Source: Planctomycetota bacterium (GTDB lineage: Bacteria; Planctomycetota; JACQVV01). Taken from it: a DNA stretch of 40,182 nt. The notes below the pieces were generated by a model. That model was not told the DNA's origin and searched no databases. It saw nothing but the letters and a program-made list of their open reading frames with translations. Position numbers and translations under genes: made by a program. Below are positions 34,128 to 40,182 of the stretch, in pieces; within the stretch, counting starts at the first letter, position 1; the number at the start of each line of letters is the position of its first letter. The stretch lies in contig JACQVV010000139.1 in the NCBI GenBank assembly GCA_016209595.1, positions 1 through 40,182 on the forward strand, in the 5' to 3' direction.

Positions 34128-34919
34128 CTAGCTCGCGAGGGCTCCTTCCAACGCCGCGAAGAACGCGCCCCTCGCGTGGCGTTCGAGCCAGGGCGTGTGC
34201 CCGCACCTCGGGAGAAGGATGAAGCGGAAGTTCGCGAGAACCGCGGAGAGCGGCAAGCTCACGCCCGCGGCGGGATGAGGGTCGTGGTCGCCGTGGATCG
34301 CGACCACGGGGCAGAGGATCCCCTTCACGCGATCAAGAAGCTCGCCGCTCCGCCGGAGCTCCGCGGCCTCCCGCCACACACCCAAGAAAACGGCGCCGTC
34401 GCACGACACCGCGTCGGAAGCCCGGGTGTCCCACGGCAGCGGATCGAAAGCGTCGGCTTTCGAGGCGAGCTCCCCGAGCCGCGCGAGACAGGCGTCCCTG
34501 TCCTTCGCCCCGGGATCCTCGATCCACGCCAGGGCCCTTTCGAACTCCTCCCTCTCCTTGGTGGAGAGCCGGCTCGCCCGCGTCTCCCGGATACTCGCCG
34601 CGTACGACTCCTCGATAGGACCGCTTCCCACGAGGACGAGCCGCCCGACGCACGCCGGATGCTCCGCGGCCACGAGACAGGAGAGCCACGCTCCCCAGGA
34701 GTACCCGACGAGGGTCGCGGGGAGCTCGCAGTGCTCTTCGAGAGTCCTGGCGAGCTCCTCCACCTGCCCCGCGAGCGACGCCGCCGTCTGGATGGGCTCC
34801 AGGACTCCCCCGGCGCCCGCGAGCTCCCGCGCGACGGGGGCCATCTCTCCGCCCGCCCCCGGTCCTCCGTGGACGACCGCGATGCGAAACGGCGCTCTGC
34901 CGTGCTTTCTAACGGTCAT
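34128..34919 (-). CDS. Alpha/beta-hydrolase fold protein
   Basis: A 263-residue product from ATG 34919, overlapping the stop of the helicase gene by four bases (ATGA). It has the HGGPGAGGEM oxyanion loop near residue 18, nucleophile elbow VGYSWGAW (Ser about 73) and a late acid/His pair: HGDHDPHP (about 217-224), then RCGHTPWLERH as the catalytic histidine loop. It probably acts as a small-molecule esterase or peptidase; the substrate cannot be told. Translational coupling to a SWIM-SNF2 helicase is unusual and may only reflect co-transcription. Confidence 0.85.
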   Translation of the reverse strand: MTVRKHGRAPFRIAVVHGGPGAGGEMAPVARELAGAGGVLEPIQTAASLAGQVEELARTLEEHCELPATLVGYSWGAWLSCLVAAEHPACVGRLVLVGSGPIEESYAASIRETRASRLSTKEREEFERALAWIEDPGAKDRDACLARLGELASKADAFDPLPWDTRASDAVSCDGAVFLGVWREAAELRRSGELLDRVKGILCPVVAIHGDHDPHPAAGVSLPLSAVLANFRFILLPRCGHTPWLERHARGAFFAALEGALAS

Positions 34920-37504
34920 CCCGCTGATTCGAGCACGTCCGCCAGCGCGTGGAAAACCGCCGCGAGCGGTCGCCGCTGCTCGGCCGGGATCGCCGGGAGA
35001 GCGGCCGAGACGGCCGCGGCGATCGCGGTGAGGTCGACGGCCACCGGGGGTTCCTTTGATTCCGGCGCGTTCCCCCCCGAGAGCTCGCCCCGGCCGGCGC
35101 GAGGAACGCCGCCGGAACCATTCCCGCCCTTCCCAACTCCCGGCGCGGCGGCCGCCCCGGCCCTGGCGTCTGCTCCGGCTGTGGCCGAAACGCCGCCGGC
35201 GTCCTCCCGCGACCGTGGCGCCGCGAGGAGCGCCGCGACCACCTCCCGGAAGGCCCCGCTCCCGCCGGGCGCGGCAATGACGTCTTCCCCGCCTTTCGCC
35301 CAGACGTTTTCCAGGACGTTCTTCTTCGTCTCGTGGAGATGGAGGATCCGCTCCTCCACGCTGTCTTTGGTCACGAAGAGGATCTCCCGCGTCGCGCGCT
35401 TCGATCCGATCCGGTGGACGCGCGCGACCCGTTGTTCGAGCCGCGCCGGGTTCCAGGGCTGGTCGAGGTTCACCACGACGTCCGCGGCCTGCAGGTTGAG
35501 CCCCAGGCCGCCGGCGTCCGTGCTGACGAAGACGGCCGGGCCCTTCTCGGTTCCGAAGGAGCGGATCATGGCCGGGCGAAGCTTCACCGGAACGCTGCCC
35601 CGCAGGTGGAACGTCGGAAGACCGAGCCGGCGCGAGAGCGCCTCGACGCGCTCGGTCATGTCGGTCCATTCGCTGAAGACGACCGCCTTCCTTCTCTCGC
35701 CCAAGCAGAGTTCTCGCAGGACGTCCTCCAGTTCGGCGAGTTTCGGCACGTGCCGGTCGTCCACGTCCTTGCCTAGCATGTGGGGGCCGTTGCAGCATCG
35801 CCGGGCGATCACCAGGAGGCGCTGCATCCGTTCCAGCTCCGCCGGTGGGATGTGTTTCCTCGCCGCGATCCGCCGCACCTGGGCCATCACGTCCTCGTAC
35901 GTGTCGACGACCGCCTCGTGCATCGGGAAGGAGGACACCGACCGGATTCGCTCCGGGAGCTCGATCGCCACGTCCTCCTTCCGGCGGCGAAGGAACGCCG
36001 GCGCGAGGCGCGACCGGAGCGCGTCGAGGTTGCGGTACATGACCACGCGCCTCCCCCCGTCCTCTCGAACGAAGTGGTCGCGATCGACCTGCCAGAGCGG
36101 CGGCAGCAGGCGCTGGTCGATGAGCTGGGCGATCGCGTAGGCGTCCTCCAGGCGGTTCTCCAGGGGGGTCCCGGTGAGCGCGAACACGTAGCGCGCGTCG
36201 ATCGCCTTGAGGACTCGGGCCGTCCGGGCCCACAGACCCTTGGCTCGCTGCGCCTCGTCCAGGACGAGGAGATCGGGCGGGTGCTCGCGATGGAGCCGGT
36301 GGTCGCGGAGCACCTGCTCGTAGTGGGTGAGGAGCCAGGGGGGCTTCCCTTCGATCGTCCCCGCCCTCTCCTTCGCATTCCCTTCCAGGAAGACCGCCTC
36401 CTCTCCCGTCCACCGGGCGATCTCGTCCCGCCAGCCGCCCCGCAGGCTCGCCGGACAGACCACGGTCACGCTCCGCGCGGGCCGGCGCGCCCGGCGAAGA
36501 GCGAGCGCGGCGACGATCGCCTGGACGGTCTTGCCGAGCCCCATCTCGTCGGCGAGAAGCGCGCGCCCCGTCCGGGCGAGGAACTCGGCGCCCGTCCACT
36601 GGTACGGATAGGGCTCATGCGCGAGCCGCCCCACGAGGGCGGCGATCTTCCTTTCCGGAAGCTCCGGCCGGCGCTCGACGCGGCGGGCGAGCCACGCGAG
36701 CGCCTCCTTCTCGACCCTCCCTCCGAATCCATCGAGCCAGCGCAGGAGATCCCTCTCGTCACGGCTCACGGGACCGATCGGGACGCCCCGCTCGTCGAAC
36801 TGCATGGACAGCTCCCGCGCTCCTCTCCCGCGGGGCCGCCCGTGGAGCCTCGGTTCGACCACCTCGCCGAAGAAAAGATAGATCCTCGCGCGCTCGGCCC
36901 CCTCCACGTGCCCGCCGGGGAGTTCCCGCCGGCGCGGAGCCCGGAGGTATCGCCGGACGCGCTCCACGTGCTTGCAGGTGTGGAGGCGGTTCGCCTCGAA
37001 ATCGGGACAGTCGCAGGAATGCGGCCCCCCGGGACCCCCCCGCAGATGCACCCGATAGGAGAACCCCGAGGCGCTCTCGACCCGAAGATAGGGCGCCTCG
37101 TCCGGACGAACGGCGAGCTCCTCGCGGTCCGCCGCCGTCACTCGCTCCTCGACCGCCTTCGCCCGCGCCTCCTCGGGACCCTCCCGTTCGGCCGCCTCCC
37201 GGGACGACTTTCGCCCGCCGGCGTCTTCCGAGACGAGCGACTGCCGCAGGACCAGGGCCGCGGCCACCTCGTGCTTGCACGGCACGCGCCAGGAGGGGCA
37301 CTCGCACCGGTGCTGAACTTCTCCTCCCTCCACCCAGAGTGCGACCTCGTAGTCCCCCGTGCGTCCATCGACCACAGTGGTCACGCTCTCCGGCGTGCCG
37401 ACGAGCTCGTGGACTCGATTCTCTCTCGCGTACCGCGTCCCCTCGCGAAGCGCCTGCCCCCGGACCCCTTCCAGGAAGCGCCCCAGAATCTCCACCGTGA
37501 TCAT
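34916..37504 (-). CDS. SWIM-domain SNF2-family helicase/ATPase
   Basis: An 862-residue product from ATG 37504. Two SWIM zinc fingers near residues 66-78 (HRCECPSWRVPCKHE) and 171-188 (HSCDCPDFEANRLHTCKH) precede a SNF2 core. Motif I is ADEMGLGKT (about 312-320) and motif II is VLDEAQRAK, i.e. DEAQ rather than DEAH. Motif III is LTGTPLENR. In the second lobe, KAVVFSEWTDM, STDAGGLGLNLQAADVVVNL and RVHRIGSKR are the C-terminal helicase motifs. The last ~110 residues are Gly/Ala-rich and low complexity. Known: SNF2 ATPases translocate on DNA and remodel protein-DNA complexes; bacterial SWIM-SNF2 proteins are poorly characterised. The stop overlaps the hydrolase start. Confidence 0.9.
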   Translation of the reverse strand: MITVEILGRFLEGVRGQALREGTRYARENRVHELVGTPESVTTVVDGRTGDYEVALWVEGGEVQHRCECPSWRVPCKHEVAAALVLRQSLVSEDAGGRKSSREAAEREGPEEARAKAVEERVTAADREELAVRPDEAPYLRVESASGFSYRVHLRGGPGGPHSCDCPDFEANRLHTCKHVERVRRYLRAPRRRELPGGHVEGAERARIYLFFGEVVEPRLHGRPRGRGARELSMQFDERGVPIGPVSRDERDLLRWLDGFGGRVEKEALAWLARRVERRPELPERKIAALVGRLAHEPYPYQWTGAEFLARTGRALLADEMGLGKTVQAIVAALALRRARRPARSVTVVCPASLRGGWRDEIARWTGEEAVFLEGNAKERAGTIEGKPPWLLTHYEQVLRDHRLHREHPPDLLVLDEAQRAKGLWARTARVLKAIDARYVFALTGTPLENRLEDAYAIAQLIDQRLLPPLWQVDRDHFVREDGGRRVVMYRNLDALRSRLAPAFLRRRKEDVAIELPERIRSVSSFPMHEAVVDTYEDVMAQVRRIAARKHIPPAELERMQRLLVIARRCCNGPHMLGKDVDDRHVPKLAELEDVLRELCLGERRKAVVFSEWTDMTERVEALSRRLGLPTFHLRGSVPVKLRPAMIRSFGTEKGPAVFVSTDAGGLGLNLQAADVVVNLDQPWNPARLEQRVARVHRIGSKRATREILFVTKDSVEERILHLHETKKNVLENVWAKGGEDVIAAPGGSGAFREVVAALLAAPRSREDAGGVSATAGADARAGAAAAPGVGKGGNGSGGVPRAGRGELSGGNAPESKEPPVAVDLTAIAAAVSAALPAIPAEQRRPLAAVFHALADVLESAG

Positions 37505-37633
37505 CCCCGATCTCCCATCTCAGGTTGCCGAATCGAACCGGCAGCCTAGCAGACCGCTTGCCACGAAACCAGGAGACCCCGCGCGAGGGTTCGCACCGGA
37601 GAAGGCCGGGGATCTCCCTGGCAAGATCGGGCC

Positions 37634-38005
37634 GTGCTCGAATCCACGCCACCCGCCAAGGAACCCGAGGCCGCGCGCGGCCTCGCCACCCGGACGGGCG
37701 GTCTCGATCCGGCGAGCGTCCCTGAACTTGCGGCCGTCGCCGACCTGGAGGCGGTCTATCCCCTCCTCCGCGCCCTGGTCGGGCGCTCGAGCGCCGACTT
37801 CCAGGTGCGGGTCGCGGTCCTGGAGTGCATGGTTGCCTCGGACCGGCCAGCACCCGCCAGCCGAGATCTCGACCAGGCCCGCTACTGGCTCCTTCTGGAG
37901 AAGCGGGAGCGCGCCATTCGGGCGCTCCGCCAAAGCGGGTGGCTCGCGCGCCTTGGGATCTCTGTGCGACCTTCGACTCTTGCTCATCGGCACTTTCTCG
38001 GCTGA
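37634..38005 (+). CDS. Hypothetical protein, possibly C-terminally truncated
   Basis: A 123-residue product from GTG 37634. The middle (ADLEAVYPLLRALVGRSSAD, VAVLECMVASDRPA, RYWLLLEKRERAIRALRQSG) is amphipathic and natural-looking, and suggests a helical or winged-helix domain. After GWLA the last ~17 residues (RLGISVRPSTLAHRHFLG) have a different, low-quality character. This raises the possibility that the gene lost its 3' part at a rearrangement point near 37940-38070; the toxin remnant on the other strand is cut at the same point. No family is recognised. Codon use in the first 95 codons fits the neighbours. Confidence 0.45.
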   Translation: MLESTPPAKEPEAARGLATRTGGLDPASVPELAAVADLEAVYPLLRALVGRSSADFQVRVAVLECMVASDRPAPASRDLDQARYWLLLEKRERAIRALRQSGWLARLGISVRPSTLAHRHFLG

Positions 38006-38071
38006 GGCGACCGGGCGGTTGACCCTTGGTCTCCAGCACCGCCGCTGCGGACCCACTTGTCGACCTCGTCC

Positions 38072-38125
38072 TTATTCGTACTCTTCGGCAGCCTCTGGGT
38101 GGAAGACAACGTCAGGCGTCGCCAC
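38072..38125 (-). pseudogene. Truncated ParE/RelE-type toxin remnant
   Basis: Reading from GTG 38125, 14 bases inside the antitoxin end, gives MATPDVVFHPEAAEEYE and then a TAA. VVFHPEAAEEYE is the typical opening of ParE/RelE toxins of this addiction-module class, whose full length is near 100 residues. Nothing after the stop resembles the rest of such a toxin, so only the first 17 codons survive. Confidence 0.6.
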
Positions 38126-38345
38126 GCGCCTTCCGGGCGGCAGCCTCCCTCACCTCGGACCACGGAATCGGTTCGACGAGACCCTGTTCGATCTCCCTGG
38201 ACCGACGCGCTATCTCCCGGGCCCAGAGCTCGCCCGCCTCCTCGTCAGGCTCCCCATTTGGCGTAGCGAGCACCCGCTCCGCGAGGCGAATCCGGTCGGA
38301 CTCCGGAAGTCGCGTGGCCTCCTCGATCACCTTGTCTACCTTCAT
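38112..38345 (-). CDS. Addiction-module antitoxin component (TIGR02574-like)
   Basis: A 77-residue product from ATG 38345. The pattern VIEEATRLPESDRIRLAERV, then LATPNGEPDEEAGELWAREI, then VEPIPWSEVREAA is the characteristic layout of the putative addiction module component family: a helical N-terminus and a C-terminal IPWxEV segment. These antitoxins are normally followed by a ParE/RelE toxin that begins just before the antitoxin stop. Here that partner survives only as 17 codons. The antitoxin looks intact, but is functionally orphaned. Confidence 0.82.
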   Translation of the reverse strand: MKVDKVIEEATRLPESDRIRLAERVLATPNGEPDEEAGELWAREIARRSREIEQGLVEPIPWSEVREAAARKARGDA

Positions 38346-38676
38346 GGTCCGACTTTACTCCATGCCAAGGTGAGCCGCCACTCGAGCTCCTCCGGGAGGC
38401 GCATCGGCGCATCCACGGCGAAGCCCACCAGGCGCGGCACGCGACGAGGAGGGCTCGTTGACCACAGCCACCGCGGATGCACCCTGCCGGAACGACTGGC
38501 TCCCCAAGCGTGCCGGATTACGAACCGGGTGGCGGCTCGGGGCAGCGCCAGTATGCCCTGCTGTTCAAGGACTTGCCGTCACGGGCTGAGCGTGCGGTTT
38601 ACACGAACGAGAATGACGACGTTCAGGAACCCGCCGTGCGTAAACCGAGAACACGGCCGCCGAGGTCCGAGAGCCG
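38346..38676. other. 331-base gap with no convincing gene
   Basis: A 105-codon plus-strand frame passes through this gap (38477-38794), but it overlaps the end of the excisionase-like gene on the opposite strand and has low-complexity Arg/Pro content, so I do not call it. An imperfect inverted repeat (cggtttac at about 38598 and gtaaaccg at about 38641) could be a hairpin or site. Nothing else is recognisable. Confidence 0.5.
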
Positions 38677-39252
38677 TCAGCGGGTCCCGTGGGCCATCCG
38701 CCGTCGCTTCGCTGCCTTGACGACAGTTCGGCGCGCGCCCTGTCCGTTCGCACCGGAGGCGATGATGACCTCCCTGCCAGACCTCGCCGCGTAGGCGTCT
38801 ACCGCCTTCCGTTCCAGCAGGTAGGTCCGGCCCATCTGCCGCGCGGGGAGGCGCTCTTCCCTGATCGCCTTCCGAATGGCCTCTGCGGTCACGCCGATCC
38901 GCTGGGCGGCATCCTCGCAGGAGACGATGTCCGGCTCGGTGGCAGCGTCGATGGAGGTTGGCCGCTCCGTGGAGCTATTCTCCCCGACCGCAAGGAACCC
39001 TTGGCCGATCCCCAGCCGGTCCTCGAGGTCCTGGCAGACCCGGTAGAGTGGAGAGGCCGCAACTCTTGGCGTGACCCACTGGCCAGCCTGGAGAGCGGGC
39101 GAGCCGGGCGCGTTCACACGGTTGACGAAGTTCGGATACGCCTCGCTCGCTTCGTAGGCCTTCACCGCCTGTCCGAGGAACACCTTCTCCTCGGCCGTCA
39201 GGCCCGAGAGGTCGATCTTCTCACCCGTCAGCGTCACGTATGCCTTGGCCAT
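38677..39252 (-). CDS. Helix-turn-helix (excisionase/MerR-type) protein
   Basis: A 191-residue product from ATG 39252, with AGGAGG at the right distance upstream. The longer frame to 39363 starts with Cys/Arg-rich junk and is rejected. The N-terminal part (AKAYVTLTGEKIDLSGLTAE) is of unknown fold. The C-terminal half (VSCEDAAQRIGVTAEAIRKA then EERLPARQMGRTYLLERKAV) is the helix-turn-helix of excisionase-type DNA-binding proteins, which direct recombination or repression in phages and integrative elements. The last residues are basic (KAAKRRRMAHGTR). It leads the phage-like minus-strand genes at the window end. Confidence 0.72.
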   Translation of the reverse strand: MAKAYVTLTGEKIDLSGLTAEEKVFLGQAVKAYEASEAYPNFVNRVNAPGSPALQAGQWVTPRVAASPLYRVCQDLEDRLGIGQGFLAVGENSSTERPTSIDAATEPDIVSCEDAAQRIGVTAEAIRKAIREERLPARQMGRTYLLERKAVDAYAARSGREVIIASGANGQGARRTVVKAAKRRRMAHGTR

Positions 39253-39359
39253 GGCGGTCCTCCTGTAGGGGCGCGGCCTTCCGCACGCCCATCCACAGCA
39301 CACCTCGGCGGTTGCGTGGACGCAACTTGAAATATCGCGTGCACAACCGGCCCTTCGCC

Positions 39360-39692
39360 TCAAGCCCCGGCCACGAACTCCCCTCGCCAGCGGCTTGACA
39401 GGTAGATGTAGTCCTGGTCGCAGTCGGGCGCCGCGAGAATCTCCCGGCGAATGAACCTCCGAAGGACCGGCACCGTCCCCTGGTTCCGCCGGGGCACGCG
39501 GACGAGCAGCGAGTAGTCAGAAACGGGCTTGCCGGCGTCGTTCCTCCACTCCCCGTAGACGCGAACCGCCTCTCGCCGTGGGTGGAATCTGCGGACGAGG
39601 ATCTCCCGCGGCGCTGCGATCTGTTCGTTCGTGAACCCGAGGAAGCTCGCGACGTCGGTGCGCCACAACACGATCCCGTGTGCGGGTGCCAT
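39360..39692 (-). CDS. Hypothetical protein of phage-like cluster
   Basis: A 110-residue product from ATG 39692, preceded by a near-perfect Shine-Dalgarno (ggaggtga). It contains WRTDVASFLGFTNEQIAAPR and a YSLLVRVPRRNQGTVPVLRR stretch, and ends WRGEFVAGA. No family is recognised. Its strong ribosome-binding site and size support a real gene. It lies between the holin-like partial gene and the HTH gene, all on the same strand, so the three may form one operon. Confidence 0.6.
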   Translation of the reverse strand: MAPAHGIVLWRTDVASFLGFTNEQIAAPREILVRRFHPRREAVRVYGEWRNDAGKPVSDYSLLVRVPRRNQGTVPVLRRFIRREILAAPDCDQDYIYLSSRWRGEFVAGA

Positions 39693-39847
39693 GCCTCACC
39701 TCCTTCGCGGGCACATAAGGGCTCGTGTCGCAGCGGAAGGCAAGGCAACGCCGGCACTTGCGGCGCAGATATGTGGGAGCGGGAAAGCGGGCGGGACAGC
39801 GGCCCCGCGGGCCGTTCGTGGGCATCGGGGGCCGGGAGGTGGCGGTG

Positions 39848-40182
39848 CTACGGGCCCTTCTCGACCCGGGGCGTGAGCTTCCCGCCCGCGTACTCGAGCT
39901 TGAGCGCCAGGTCCCGCGAGGCCAGCTCGTGCTCGATGCGCGCCTCGATCTCCTCGTCGTCGAGAGGGGCGGTCACGTGAGACTTCACGAGCTCGCGCGC
40001 GAGGGCGAGCTTCTCGACCGACGGGATCGCGGCCTCAGGGTTCGCCTTCCGCTGGTTGGCGGCCCACTTCTCCGCGAACGAGCACCCAATCTTCACCCAC
40101 CGCTCCACCTCGCCCTCGAGCTGGAGCTGGCGCACCACCTTGATCCGCTGGAGCAGGTGGATGACGAGCGGGCTCGAGATGA
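39848..40182 (-). CDS. Partial gene, possibly phage holin (LLH)-like
   Basis: The frame stays open to the window edge, so the 5' end lies outside. Its visible end is EGEVERWVKIGCSFAEKWAA, then IPSVEKLALARELVKSHV, then LDDEEIEARIEHELA. Helical, charged C-termini of this type, with a KLALARELV and DEEIExxIE ending, resemble the LLH holin superfamily, in which a membrane-proximal helix precedes them. The match is by memory and weak. If correct, it would anchor the neighbouring genes in a phage or phage-derived element. Confidence 0.4.
   Translation of the reverse strand, partial: ISSPLVIHLLQRIKVVRQLQLEGEVERWVKIGCSFAEKWAANQRKANPEAAIPSVEKLALARELVKSHVTAPLDDEEIEARIEHELASRDLALKLEYAGGKLTPRVEKGP

Noticed and set aside
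33294..36140. 948-codon plus-strand open frame
   Set aside because: It is Ser/Arg-rich shadow sequence over the DUF4058 gene and antisense to the hydrolase and helicase genes, all of which have clear motifs.
37631..37660. tRNA T-arm-like tcgaatcc sequences (also near 2031 and 25698)
   Set aside because: No acceptor, D-arm or anticodon stem can be built around them, and two of them lie inside solid coding frames.
38477..38794. 105-codon plus-strand frame as a gene
   Set aside because: Low-complexity composition, overlap with the HTH gene on the other strand, and no ribosome-binding site.

Overview
The window is a GC-rich, densely packed bacterial chromosome segment. Its Hanks-type kinase fused to TPRs, TPR membrane proteins, a von Willebrand factor A protein paired with a divergent kinase, a sulfatase-modifying-enzyme fragment, a DUF4058 protein and a multiheme cytochrome suggest a Planctomycetota-like or other large-genome soil or aquatic bacterium. 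No rRNA or taxonomic marker gene is present, so this placement is an inference.

Layout. (1) 1-11608 is a signalling and cell-envelope region: the tail of a transmembrane kinase-TPR protein with a co-transcribed TPR protein, a broken formylglycine-generating-enzyme domain, an overlapping VWA/kinase-like pair on the minus strand, a membrane TPR protein and an M48 metallopeptidase. (2) 11761-12666 holds a pair of small uncharacterised genes and an IS91 transposase remnant. (3) 12928-22256 looks like a defence or conflict island. It has a coupled coiled-coil / P-loop ATPase / two-helix membrane protein operon (its first gene is frameshifted), a minisatellite-bearing spacer, an XRE regulator, a TIR-NB-ARC-TPR receptor on the minus strand and, starting 23 bases from that receptor's ATG, an ABC-type ATPase plus TOPRIM-like pair. 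(4) 22407-32315 is mainly core or metabolic: an exported HEAT-like protein, a lipoprotein, pyruvate kinase, a five-heme cytochrome and a three-gene Fbp-type (probably ferric iron) ABC transporter. A miniature transposon has inserted in frame near the end of the permease. (5) 32539-34117 holds an AbrB-type antitoxin/Doc toxin pair and a DUF4058 protein. (6) 34128-37504 holds an overlapping SWIM-SNF2 helicase and alpha/beta hydrolase. (7) 37634-40182 is scarred accessory DNA: a possibly truncated hypothetical gene, an addiction-module antitoxin whose ParE/RelE-like toxin is cut to 17 codons, and three minus-strand genes with phage-like character, including an excisionase-type HTH protein and a holin-LLH-like partial gene.

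The most interesting items are the uncharacterised three-gene ATPase operon, the head-to-head TIR-STAND and ATPase/TOPRIM genes, the in-frame insertion of a perfect-TIR miniature element into an ABC permease, and the 21-bp tandem repeat array. All function calls come from reading motifs by eye; no database search was run.
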